In this document: piece after piece, positions 8,485 to 20,970 of the stretch
How the letters are laid out: each line of letters starts with the position of its first letter
How positions within the stretch are numbered: position 1 is the first letter of the stretch
Assembly: GCA_950022655.1 (NCBI GenBank)
Contig: OX465589.1
Location: 32,465,970-32,529,969, forward strand
Length of the DNA: 64,000 nucleotides
Direction of reading: 5' to 3'
Source of the DNA: Alentia gelatinosa
Taxonomy: Eukaryota; Annelida; Polychaeta; Phyllodocida; Polynoidae
The notes under the pieces: generated by a model
Told to the model about the DNA's origin: nothing
The model's input: only the letters and a program-made list of their open reading frames with translations
Databases searched by the model: none
Translations under genes and position numbers: made by a program

Positions 8485-10243
8485 AGGCCTACTTAATTGG
8501 TCGCTAGTTTATGCAGCGACCTTGAAATTGACTGCAATTGTTACTGATAGATTGGCCATCAACCCCTGTCTGTGCTGAGCTCCTCACTCTCAGTCGGATA
8601 GATTGACGTGCCGTACCGTACGCAGAATTTAACTCACTGTCGCCCAAATTATCATAGCCCAAGACATCTAAGGATGATACGTACCAAATGCGGATATTCA
8701 CTTCCAGTTAGAATTCAGCCATGAGACTTTAACACCAGTTAGGGACACATATAACCTACGATCACCTAAAATATGAAGAAAATCGGCCAATTAGATCTAA
8801 CGATATTCGTGTTTGAATCTGGTTGTAACAAATGCTGCTCTGGTGGCCAGTGTAGGCCTACTTAATTGGTCGCTAGTTTATGCAGCGACCTTGATATTGA
8901 CTGCACTTGTTACTGATAGATTGGCCATCAACCCCTGTCTGTGCTGAGCTCCTCACTCTCAGTCGAATAGATTGATGGGCCTTACCTTACGCAGAATTTA
9001 ACTGACTGTCGTCCAAATTATCATAGCCCAAGACATCTGAGGATGATGCGTACCAAATGCGGAAATTCACTTCCCGTTGGAATATGGCCATGAAACTTTA
9101 ACACCAGTTAGGGACACATATAACCTACGATCACCTAAAATATGAAGAAAATCGGCCGCTTGGATCTAACGACATTCACGTTTGAATATGGTTGTATCAA
9201 ATGCTGCTCTGGTGGCCAGTGTACTGACGCTGGGTGACTATGATAAGAACTAACGTTTTAATTGACAGGTCCTGCCACCTGGTGTATTATGTGAAACCAG
9301 GTTCCTCACTACATTCATAACGCCCTTAACATGCCCTCTTCCTGTCAGACTCAGTGGTCTAGAGGTAGTGTCAGCAAGGGAAACCTATGGTTGAGAGTTC
9401 AATCCCCTTCCATGCAGAGCGGGTTTTTTTTCAAGAGTCATGGGTGAGACAGTTAGGCTGGGTGAGACAGACTCAGGCAGAGTGAGACAGACTCAGGCAG
9501 GGTGAGACAGACTCGGGAAGGGTGAGTTGAGACAGACTCAGGCAGGGTGAGACAGACTCTGGCAGGATGATGAGAGACAGACTCAGGCAGGGTATAAAAG
9601 ACACGGGCAGGGCGAGATAGGCTTGGGCAGGGTGATGAGAAACAGACTTGGACAATGTGAGACAGACATGGGCAGGATAATGTGAGACAAACTGGGGCAG
9701 GGTGAGACAGAGTCAGGCAGGGTGAGACAGACTCAGGAAGGGTGAGGTGAGACAGAGTCAGGCAGGGTGAGACAGACTTGGGCAGGGTGATGAGAGACAG
9801 ACTCAGGCAGGGTATGACAGACTTGGGTAGAGCGACATAGACTTGAGCAGAGTGATGAGAGACAGACTGGGGCAGGGTGAGACAGACTCACACAGGATGA
9901 GACAGACTCAGACAGGGTGAGACAGACTCGGGCAGGGTTAGGTAATACAGACTCAGGCAGGGTGAAACAGACTCGGTCAGGGTGAAGGGAGACAGACAGA
10001 GGGAGGGTATAACAGACATGGGCAGTTTCAGGTTAGACAGACTAGGGTAGGTCGAGACAGACTGGGGCAGGGTAAGTTGAGACAGACTGGGACAGGGTGA
10101 GAAAGACATGGGCAGGATAATGAGAGACAGACTGGGGCAGGGTTAGACAGAGTCAGGCAGGGTGAGACAGACTCGGGAAGGGTGAGACAATCTCGGGCAG
10201 GTTGATGAGAGACAGACTCAGGGAGGGTATGACAGACTCGGGC
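8485..10243 (+). repeat. Unit 5 (1759 bp)
   Basis: A1 8485-8853, A2 8854-9222, linker 9223-9441 (tRNA-like 9348-9431), minisatellite 9442-10243. A1 has the linked pair ttgaaattg and gcaattg, plus gtaacaaatg at its end. These alleles recur together in units 10, 11, 13, 20, 21, 26 and 29. Confidence 0.97.
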
Positions 10244-12002
10244 AGGCCTACTTAATTGGTCGCTAGTTTATGCAGCGACCTTGATATTGACTGCACTTGT
10301 TACTGATAGATTGGCCATCAACCCCTGTCTGTGCTGAGCTCCTCACTCTCAGTCGGATAGATTGACGTGCCGTACCGTACGCAGAATTTAACTCACTGTC
10401 GCCCAAATTATCATAGCCCAAGACATCTAAGGATGATACGTACCAAATGCGGATATTCACTTCCAGTTAGAATTCAGCCATGAAACTTTAACACCAGTTA
10501 GGGACACATATAACCTACAATCACCTAAAATATGAAGAAAATCGGCCAATTAGATCTAACGATATTCGTGTTTGAATCTGGTTGTAACAAATGCTGCTCT
10601 GGTGGCCAGTGTAGGCCTACTTAATTGGTCGCTAGTTTATGCAGCGACCTTGATATTGACTGCACTTGTTACTGATAGATTGGCCATCAACCCCTGTCTG
10701 TGCTGAGCTCCTCACTCTCAGTCGAATAGATTGATGGGCCTTACCTTACGCAGAATTTAACTGACTGTCGTCCAAATTATCATAGCCCAAGACATCTGAG
10801 GATGATGCGTACCAAATGCGGAAATTCACTTCCCGTTGGAATATGGCCATGAAACTTTAACACCAGTTAGGGACACATATAACCTACGATCACCTAAAAT
10901 ATGAAGAAAATCGGCCGCTTGGATCTAACGACATTCACGTTTGAATATGGTTGTATCAAATGCTGCTCTGGTGGCCAGTGTACTGACGCTGGGTGACTAT
11001 GATAAGAACTAACGTTTTAATTGACAGGTCCTGCCACCTGGTGTATTATGTGAAACCAGGTTCCTCACTACATTCATAACGCCCTTAACATGCCCTCTTC
11101 CTGTCAGACTCAGTGGTCTAGAGGTAGTGTCAGCAAGGGAAACCTATGGTTGAGAGTTCAATCCCCTTCCATGCAGAGCGGGTTTTTTTTCAAGAGTCAT
11201 GGGTGAGACAGTTAGGCTGGGTGAGACAGACTCAGGCAGAGTGAGACAGACTCAGGCAGGGTGAGACAGACTCGGGAAGGGTGAGTTGAGACAGACTCAG
11301 GCAGGGTGAGACAGACTCTGGCAGGATGATGAGAGACAGACTCAGGCAGGGTATAAAAGACACGGGCAGGGCGAGATAGGCTTGGGCAGGGTGATGAGAA
11401 ACAGACTTGGACAATGTGAGACAGACATGGGCAGGATAATGTGAGACAAACTGGGGCAGGGTGAGACAGAGTCAGGCAGGGTGAGACAGACTCAGGAAGG
11501 GTGAGGTGAGACAGAGTCAGGCAGGGTGAGACAGACTTGGGCAGGGTGATGAGAGACAGACTCAGGCAGGGTATGACAGACTTGGGTAGAGCGACATAGA
11601 CTTGAGCAGAGTGATGAGAGACAGACTGGGGCAGGGTGAGACAGACTCACACAGGATGAGACAGACTCAGACAGGGTGAGACAGACTCGGGCAGGGTTAG
11701 GTAATACAGACTCAGGCAGGGTGAAACAGACTCGGTCAGGGTGAAGGGAGACAGACAGAGGGAAGGTATAACAGACATGGGCAGTTTCAGGTTAGACAGA
11801 CTAGGGTAGGTCGAGACAGACTGGGGCAGGGTAAGTTGAGACAGACTGGGACAGGGTGAGAAAGACATGGGCAGGATAATGAGAGACAGACTGGGGCAGG
11901 GTTAGACAGAGTCAGGCAGGGTGAGACAGACTCGGGAAGGGTGAGACAATCTCGGGCAGGGTGATGAGAGACAGACTCAGGGAGGGTATGACAGACTCGG
12001 GC
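10244..12002 (+). repeat. Unit 6 (1759 bp)
   Basis: A1 10244-10612, A2 10613-10981, linker 10982-11200 (tRNA-like 11107-11190), minisatellite 11201-12002. A1 has cctacaatcac (shared with units 17, 31 and 32), gtaacaaatg, and ccatgaaac, which is the A2 allele. Confidence 0.97.
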
Positions 12003-13761
12003 AGGCCTACTTAATTGGTCGCTAGTTTATGCAGCGACCTTGATATTGACTGCACTTGTTACTGATAGATTGGCCATCAACCCCTGTCTGTGCTGAGCTC
12101 CTCACTTTCAGTCGGATAGATTGACGTGCCGTACCGTACGCAGAATTTAACTCACTGTCGCCCAAATTATCATAGCCCAAGACATCTAAGGATGATACGT
12201 ACCAAATGCGGATATTCACTTCCAGTTAGAATTCAGCCATGAGACTTTAACACCAGTTAGGGACACATATAACCTACGATCACCTAAAATATGAAGAAAA
12301 TCGGCCAATTAGATCTAACGATATTCGTGTTTGAATCTGGTTGTAACAAATGCTGCTCTGGTGGCCAGTGTAGGCCTACTTAATTGGTCGCTAGTTTATG
12401 CAGCGACCTTGATATTGACTGCACTTGTTACTGATAGATTGGCCATCAACCCCTGTCTGTGCTGAGCTCCTCACTCTCAGTCGAATAGATTGATGGGCCT
12501 TACCTTACGCAGAATTTAACTGACTGTCGTCCAAATTATCATAGCCCAAGACATCTGAGGATGATGCGTACCAAATGCGGAAATTCACTTCCCGTTGGAA
12601 TATGGCCATGAAACTTTAACACCAGTTAGGGACACATATAACCTACGATCACCTAAAATATGAAGAAATTCGGCCGCTTGGATCTAACGACATTCACGTT
12701 TGAATATGGTTGTATCAAATGCTGCTCTGGTGGCCAGTGTACTGACGCTGGGTGACTATGATAAGAACTAACGTTTTAATTGACAGGTCCTGCCACCTGC
12801 TGTATTATGTGAAACCAGGTTCCTCACTACATTCATAACGCCCTTAACATGCCCTCTTCCTGTCAGACTCAGTGGTCTAGAGGTAGTGTCAGCAAGGGAA
12901 ACCTATGGTTGAGAGTTCAATCCCCTTCCATGCAGAGCGGGTTTTTTTTCAAGAGTCATGGGTGAGACAGTTAGGCTGGGTGAGACAGACTCAGGCAGAG
13001 TGAGACAGACTCAGGCAGGGTGAGACAGACTCGGGAAGGGTGAGTTGAGACAGACTCAGGCAGGGTGAGACAGACTCTGGCAGGATGATGAGAGACAGAC
13101 TCAGGCAGGGTATAAAAGACACGGGCAGGGCGAGATAGGCTTGGGCAGGGTGATGAGAAACAGACTTGGACAATGTGAGACAGACATGGGCAGGATAATG
13201 TGAGACAAACTGGGGCAGGGTGAGACAGAGTCAGGCAGGGTGAGACAGACTCAGGAAGGGTGAGGTGAGACAGAGTCAGGCAGGGTGAGACAGACTTGGG
13301 CAGGGTGATGAGAGACAGACTCAGGCAGGGTATGACAGACTTGGGTAGAGCGACATAGACTTGAGCAGAGTGATGAGAGACAGACTGGGGCAGGGTGAGA
13401 CAGACTCACACAGGATGAGACAGACTCAGACAGGGTGAGACAGACTCGGGCAGGGTTAGGTAATACAGACTCAGGCAGGGTGAAACAGACTCGGTCAGGG
13501 TGAAGGGAGACAGACAGAGGGAGGGTATAACAGACATGGGCAGTTTCAGGTTAGACAGACTAGGGTAGGTCGAGACAGACTGGGGCAGGGTAAGTTGAGA
13601 CAGACTGGGACAGGGTGAGAAAGACATGGGCAGGATAATGAGAGACAGACTGGGGCAGGGTTAGACAGAGTCAGGCAGGGTGAGACAGACTCGGGAAGGG
13701 TGAGACAATCTCGGGCAGGGTGATGAGAGACAGACTCAGGGAGGGTATGACAGACTCGGGC
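12003..13761 (+). repeat. Unit 7 (1759 bp)
   Basis: A1 12003-12371, A2 12372-12740, linker 12741-12959 (tRNA-like 12866-12949), minisatellite 12960-13761. A1 combines cactttcag and gtaacaaatg. A2 has gaaattcgg. The linker has acctgctg, which breaks the linker hairpin. Confidence 0.97.
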
Positions 13762-15518
13762 AGGCCTACTTAATTGGTTGCTAGTTTATGCAGCGACCTT
13801 GATATTGACTGCACTTGTTACTGATAGATTGGCCATCAACCCCTGTCTGTGCTGAGCTCCTCACTCTCAGTCGGATAGATTGACGTGCCGTACCGTACGC
13901 AGAATTTAACTCAGTCGCCCAAATTATCATAGCCCAAGACATCTAAGGATGATACGTACCAAATGCGGATATTCACTTCCAGTTAGAATTCAGCCATGAG
14001 ACTTTAACACCAGTTAGGGACACATATAACCTACGATCACCTAAAATATGAAGAAAATCGGCCAATTAGATCTAACGATATTCGTGTTTGAATCTGGTTG
14101 TATCAAATGCTGCTCTGGTGGCCAGTGTAGGCCTACTTAATTGGTCGCTAGTTTATGCAGCGACCTTGATATTGACTGCACTTGTTACTGATAGATTGGC
14201 CATCAACCCCTGTCTGTGCTGAGCTCCTCACTCTCAGTCGAATAGATTGATGGGCCTTACCTTACGCAGAATTTAACTGACTGTCGTCCAAATTATCATA
14301 GCCCAAGACATCTGAGGATGATGCGTACCAAATGCGGAAATTCACTTCCCGTTGGAATATGGCCATGAAACTTTAACACCAGTTAGGGACACATATAACC
14401 TACGATCACCTAAAATATGAAGAAAATCGGCCGCTTGGATCTAACGACATTCACGTTTGAATATGGTTGTATCAAATGCTGCTGTGGTGGCCAGTGTACT
14501 GACGCTGGGTGACTATGATAAGAACTAACGTTTTAATTGACAGGTCCTGCCACCTGGTGTATTATGTGAAACCAGGTTCCTCACTACATTCATAACGCCC
14601 TTAACATGCCCTCTTCCTGTCAGACTCAGTGGTCTAGAGGTAGTGTCAGCAAGGGAAACCTATGGTTGAGAGTTCAATCCCCTTCCATGCAGAGCGTTTT
14701 TTTTTTCAAGAGTCATGGGTGAGACAGTTAGGCTGGGTGAGACAGACTCAGGCAGAGTGAGACAGACTCAGGCAGGGTGAGACAGACTCGGGAAGGGTGA
14801 GTTGAGACAGACTCAGGCAGGGTGAGACAGACTCTGGCAGGATGATGAGAGACAGACTCAGGCAGGGTATAAAAGACACGGGCAGGGCGAGATAGGCTTG
14901 GGCAGGGTGATGAGAAACAGACTTGGACAATGTGAGACAGACATGGGCAGGATAATGTGAGACAAACTGGGGCAGGGTGAGACAGAGTCAGGCAGGGTGA
15001 GACAGACTCAGGAAGGGTGAGGTGAGACAGAGTCAGGCAGGGTGAGACAGACTTGGGCAGGGTGATGAGAGACAGACTCAGGCAGGGTATGACAGACTTG
15101 GGTAGAGCGACATAGACTTGAGCAGAGTGATGAGAGACAGACTGGGGCAGGGTGAGACAGACTCACACAGGATGAGACAGACTCAGACAGGGTGAGACAG
15201 ACTCGGGCAGGGTTAGGTAATACAGACTCAGGCAGGGTGAAACAGACTCGGTCAGGGTGAAGGGAGACAGACAGAGGGAGGGTATAACAGACATGGGCAG
15301 TTTCAGGTTAGACAGACTAGGGTAGGTCGAGACAGACTGGGGCAGGGTAAGTTGAGACAGACTGGGACAGGGTGAGAAAGACATGGGCAGGATAATGAGA
15401 GACAGACTGGGGCAGGGTTAGACAGAGTCAGGCAGGGTGAGACAGACTCGGGAAGGGTGAGACAATCTCGGGCAGGGTGATGAGAGACAGACTCAGGGAG
15501 GGTATGACAGACTCGAAC
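13762..15518 (+). repeat. Unit 8 (1757 bp)
   Basis: A1 13762-14128 (2-bp deletion; ggttgct in the hairpin arm), A2 14129-14497 ending gctgtgg, linker 14498-14716 (tRNA-like 14623-14706, 10 T), minisatellite 14717-15518 ending ctcgaacagg. Confidence 0.97.
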
Positions 15519-17277
15519 AGGCCTACTTAATTGGTCGCTAGTTTATGCAGCGACCTTGATATTGACTGCACTTGTTACTGATAGATTGGCCATCAACCCC
15601 TGTCTGTGCTGAGCTCCTCACTTTCAGTCGGATAGATTGACGTGCCGTACCGTACGCAGAATTTAACTCACTGTCGCCCAAATTATCATAGCCCAAGACA
15701 TCTAAGGATGATACGTACCAAATGCGGATATTCACTTCCAGTTAGAATTCAGCCATGAGACTTTAACACCAGTTAGGGACACATATAACCTACGATCACC
15801 TAAAATATGAAGAAAATCGGCCAATTAGATCTAACGATATTCGTGTTTGAATCTGGTTGTATCAAATGCTGCTCTGGTGGCCAGTGTAGGCCTACTTAAT
15901 TGGTCGCTAGTTTATGCAGCGACCTTGATATTGACTGCACTTGTTACTGATAGATTGGCCATCAACCCCTGTCTGTGCTGAGCTCCTCACTCTCAGTCGG
16001 ATAGATTGACGTGCCGTACCGTACGCAGAATTTAACTGACTGTCGTCCAAATTATCATAGCCCAAGACATCTGAGGATGATGCGTACCAAATGCGGAAAT
16101 TCACTTCCCGTTGGAATATGGCCATGAAACTTTAACACCAGTTAGGGACACATATAACCTACGATCACCTAAAATATGAAGAAATTCGGCCGCTTGGATC
16201 TAACGACATTCACGTTTGAATATGGTTGTATCAAATGCTGCTCTGGTGGCCAGTGTACTGACGCTGGGTGACTATGATAAGAACTAACGTTTTAATTGAC
16301 AGGTCCTGCCACCTGGTGTATTATGTGAAACCAGGTTCCTCACTACATTCATAACGCCCTTAACATGCCCTCTTCCTGTCAGACTCAGTGGTCTAGAGGT
16401 AGTGTCAGCAAGGGAAACCTATGGTTGAGAGTTCAATCCCCTTCCATGCAGAGCGGGTTTTTTTTCAAGAGTCATGGGTGAGACAGTTAGGCTGGGTGAG
16501 ACAGACTCAGGCAGAGTGAGACAGACTCAGGCAGGGTGAGACAGACTCGGGAAGGGTGAGTTGAGACAGACTCAGGCAGGGTGAGACAGACTCTGGCAGG
16601 ATGATGAGAGACAGACTCAGGCAGGGTATAAAAGATACGGGCAGGGCGAGATAGGCTTGGGCAGGGTGATGAGAAACAGACTTGGACAATGTGAGACAGA
16701 CATGGGCAGGATAATGTGAGACAAACTGGGGCAGGGTGAGACAGAGTCAGGCAGGGTGAGACAGACTCAGGAAGGGTGAGGTGAGACAGAGTCAGGCAGG
16801 GTGAGACAGACTTGGGCAGGGTGATGAGAGACAGACTCAGGCAGGGTATGACAGACTTGGGTAGAGCGACATAGACTTGAGCAGAGTGATGAGAGACAGA
16901 CTGGGGCAGGGTGAGACAGACTCACACAGGATGAGACAGACTCAGACAGGGTGAGACAGACTCGGGCAGGGTTAGGTAATACAGACTCAGGCAGGGTGAA
17001 ACAGACTCGGTCAGGGTGAAGGGAGACAGACAGAGGGAGGGTATAACAGACATGGGCAGTTTCAGGTTAGACAGACTAGGGTAGGTCGAGACAGACTGGG
17101 GCAGGGTAAGTTGAGACAGACTGGGACAGGGTGAGAAAGACATGGGCAGGATAATGAGAGACAGACTGGGGCAGGGTTAGACAGAGTCAGGCAGGGTGAG
17201 ACAGACTCGGGAAGGGTGAGACAATCTCGGGCAGGGTGATGAGAGACAGACTCAGGGAGGGTATGACAGACTCGGGC
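15519..17277 (+). repeat. Unit 9 (1759 bp)
   Basis: A1 15519-15887 with cactttcag, A2 15888-16256 (chimeric, gaaattcgg), linker 16257-16475 (tRNA-like 16382-16465), minisatellite 16476-17277 with aaagatacggg, an allele shared only with units 10 and 12. Confidence 0.97.
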
Positions 17278-19036
17278 AGGCCTACTTAATTGGTCGCTAG
17301 TTTATGCAGCGACCTTGAAATTGACTGCAATTGTTACTGATAGATTGGCCATCAACCCCTGTCTGTGCTGAGCTCCTCACTCTCAGTCGGATAGATTGAC
17401 GTGCCGTACCGTACGCAGAATTTAACTCACTGTCGCCCAAATTATCATAGCCCAAGACATCTAAGGATGATACGTACCAAATGCGGATATTCACTTCCAG
17501 TTAGAATTCAGCCATGAGACTTTAACACCAGTTAGGGACACATATAACCTACGATCACCTAAAATATGAAGAAAATCGGCCAATTAGATCTAACGATATT
17601 CGTGTTTGAATCTGGTTGTAACAAATGCTGCTCTGGTGGCCAGTGTAGGCCTACTTAATTGGTCGCTAGTTTATGCAGCGACCTTGATATTGACTGCACT
17701 TGTTACTGATAGATTGGCCATCAACCCCTGTCTGTGCTGAGCTCCTCACTCGCAGTCGAATAGATTGATGGGCCTTACCTTACGCAGAATTTAACTGACT
17801 GTCGTCCAAATTATCATAGCCCAAGACATCTGAGGATGATGCGTACCAAATGCGGAAATTCACTTCCCGTTGGAATATGGCCATGAAACTTTAACACCAG
17901 TTAGGGACACATATAACCTACGATCACCTAAAATATGAAGAAAATCGGCCGCTTGGATCTAACGACATTCACGTTTGAATATGGTTGTATCAAATGCTGC
18001 TCTGGTGGCCAGTGTACTGACGCTGGGTGACTATGATAAGAACTAACGTTTTAATTGACAGGTCCTGCCACCTGGTGTATTATGTGAAACCAGGTTCCTC
18101 ACTACATTCATAACGCCCTTAACATGCCCTCTTCCTGTCAGACTCAGTGGTCTAGAGGTAGTGTCAGCAAGGGAAACCTATGGTTGAGAGTTCAATCCCC
18201 TTCCATGCAGAGCGGGTTTTTTTTCAAGAGTCATGGGTGAGACAGTTAGGCTGGGTGAGACAGACTCAGGCAGAGTGAGACAGACTCAGGCAGGGTGAGA
18301 CAGACTCGGGAAGGGTGAGTTGAGACAGACTCAGGCAGGGTGAGACAGACTCTGGCAGGATGATGAGAGACAGACTCAGGCAGGGTATAAAAGATACGGG
18401 CAGGGCGAGATAGGCTTGGGCAGGGTGATGAGAAACAGACTTGGACAATGTGAGACAGACATGGGCAGGATAATGTGAGACAAACTGGGGCAGGGTGAGA
18501 CAGAGTCAGGCAGGGTGAGACAGACTCAGGAAGGGTGAGGTGAGACAGAGTCAGGCAGGGTGAGACAGACTTGGGCAGGGTGATGAGAGACAGACTCAGG
18601 CAGGGTATGACAGACTTGGGTAGAGCGACATAGACTTGAGCAGAGTGATGAGAGACAGACTGGGGCAGGGTGAGACAGACTCACACAGGATGAGACAGAC
18701 TCAGACAGGGTGAGACAGACTCGGGCAGGGTTAGGTAATACAGACTCAGGCAGGGTGAAACAGACTCGGTCAGGGTGAAGGGAGACAGACAGAGGGAGGG
18801 TATAACAGACATGGGCAGTTTCAGGTTAGACAGACTAGGGTAGGTCGAGACAGACTGGGGCAGGGTAAGTTGAGACAGACTGGGACAGGGTGAGAAAGAC
18901 ATGGGCAGGATAATGAGAGACAGACTGGGGCAGGGTTAGACAGAGTCAGGCAGGGTGAGACAGACTCGGGAAGGGTGAGACAATCTCGGGCAGGGTGATG
19001 AGAGACAGACTCAGGGAGGGTATGACAGACTCGGGC
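17278..19036 (+). repeat. Unit 10 (1759 bp)
   Basis: A1 17278-17646 with ttgaaattg/gcaattg and gtaacaaatg, A2 17647-18015 with cactcgcag (shared with units 11, 13 and 14), linker 18016-18234 (tRNA-like 18141-18224), minisatellite 18235-19036 with aaagatacggg. Confidence 0.97.
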
Positions 19037-20970
19037 AGGCCTACTTAATTGGTCGCTAGTTTATGCAGCGACCTTGAAATTGACTGCAATTGTTACTGAT
19101 AGATTGGCCATCAACCCCTGTCTGTGCTGAGCTCCTCACTCTCAGTCGGATAGATTGACGTGCCGTACCGTACGCAGAATTTAACTCACTGTCGCCCAAA
19201 TTATCATAGCCCAAGACATCTAAGGATGATACGTACCAAATGCGGATATTCACTTCCAGTTAGAATTCAGCCATGAGACTTTAACACCAGTTAGGGACAC
19301 ATATAACCTACGATCACCTAAAATATGAAGAAAATCGGCCAATTAGATCTAACGATATTCGTGTTTGAATCTGGTTGTAACAAATGCTGCTCTGGTGGCC
19401 AGTGTAGGCCTACTTAATTGGTCGCTAGTTTATGCAGCGACCTTGATATTGACTGCACTTGTTACTGATAGATTGGCCATCAACCCCTGTCTGTGCTGAG
19501 CTCCTCACTCGCAGTCGAATAGATTGATGGGCCTTACCTTACGCAGAATTTAACTGACTGTCGTCCAAATTATCATAGCCCAAGACATCTGAGGATGATG
19601 CGTACCAAATGCGGAAATTCACTTCCCGTTGGAATATGGCCATGAAACTTTAACACCAGTTAGGGACACATATAACCTACGATCACCTAAAATATGAAGA
19701 AAATCGGCCGCTTGGATCTAACGACATTCACGTTTGAATATGGTTGTATCAAATGCTGCTCTGGTGGCCAGTGTACTGACGCTGGGTGACTATGATAAGA
19801 ACTAACGTTTTAATTGACAGGTCCTGCCACCTGGTGTATTATGTGAAACCAGGTTCCTCACTACATTCATAACGCCCTTAACATGCCCTCTTCCTGTCAG
19901 ACTCAGTGGTCTAGAGGTAGTGTCAGCAAGGGAAACCTATGGTTGAGAGTTCAATCCCCTTCCATGCAAAGCGTTTTTTTTTTCAAGAGTCATGGGTGAG
20001 ACAGTTAGGCTGGGTGAGACAGACTCAGGCAGAGTGAGACAGACTCAGGCAGGGTGAGACAGACTCGGGAAGGGTGAGTTGAGACAGACTCAGGCAGGGT
20101 GAGACAGACTCTGGCAGGATGATGAGAGACAGACTCAGGCAGGGTATAAAAGACACGGGCAGGGCGAGATAGGCTTGGGCAGGGTGATGAGAAACAGACT
20201 TGGACAATGTGAGACAGACATGGGCAGGATAATGTGAGACAAACTGGGGCAGGGTGAGACAGAGTCAGGCAGGGTGAGACAGACTCTGGCAGGATGATGA
20301 GAGACAGACTCAGGCAGGGTATAAAAGACACGGGCAGGGCGAGATAGGCTTGGGCAGGGTGATGAGAAACAGACTTGGACAATGTGAGACAGACATGGGC
20401 AGGATCATGTGAGACAAACTGGGGCAGGGTGAGACAGAGTCAGGCAGGGTGAGACAGACTCAGGAAGGGTGAGGTGAGACAGAGTCAGGCAGGGTGAGAC
20501 AGACTTGGGCAGGGTGATGAGAGACAGACTCAGGCAGGGTATGACAGACTTGGGTAGAGCGACATAGACTTGAGCAGAGTGATGAGAGACAGACTGGGGC
20601 AGGGTGAGACAGACTCACACAGGATGAGACAGACTCAGACAGGGTGAGACAGACTCGGGCAGGGTTAGGTAATACAGACTCAGGCAGGGTGAAACAGACT
20701 CGGTCAGGGTGAAGGGAGACAGACAGAGGGAGGGTATAACAGACATGGGCAGTTTCAGGTTAGACAGACTAGGGTAGGTCGAGACAGACTGGGGCAGGGT
20801 AAGTTGAGACAGACTGGGACAGGGTGAGAAAGACATGGGCAGGATAATGAGAGACAGACTGGGGCAGGGTTAGACAGAGTCAGGCAGGGTGAGACAGACT
20901 CGGGAAGGGTGAGACAATCTCGGGCAGGGTGATGAGAGACAGACTCAGGGAGGGTATGACAGACTCGAAC
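19037..20970 (+). repeat. Unit 11 (1934 bp, enlarged minisatellite)
   Basis: A1 19037-19405, A2 19406-19774 with cactcgcag, linker 19775-19993 (tRNA-like 19900-19983, 10 T, private gcaaagcg), minisatellite 19994-20970 (977 bp). The extra 175 bp is a tandem duplication inside the minisatellite. It ends ctcgaacagg. Confidence 0.97.
20111..20460 (+). repeat. 175-bp tandem duplication within the unit 11 minisatellite
   Basis: The segment beginning ctggcaggatgatgagag at 20111 starts again at 20286, exactly 175 bp later. The duplicated stretch is eight whole minisatellite units (three of 25 bp and five of 20 bp), so register is kept. The copies differ at least by aggataatg versus aggatcatg (near 20405). 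A 125-codon minus-strand open frame created by the duplication is an artefact. Confidence 0.95.

Noticed and set aside
20005..20382. 125-codon minus-strand open frame in unit 11
   Set aside because: It is created by the 175-bp duplication inside the minisatellite and is absent from other units. It has no recognisable domain and low-complexity composition.
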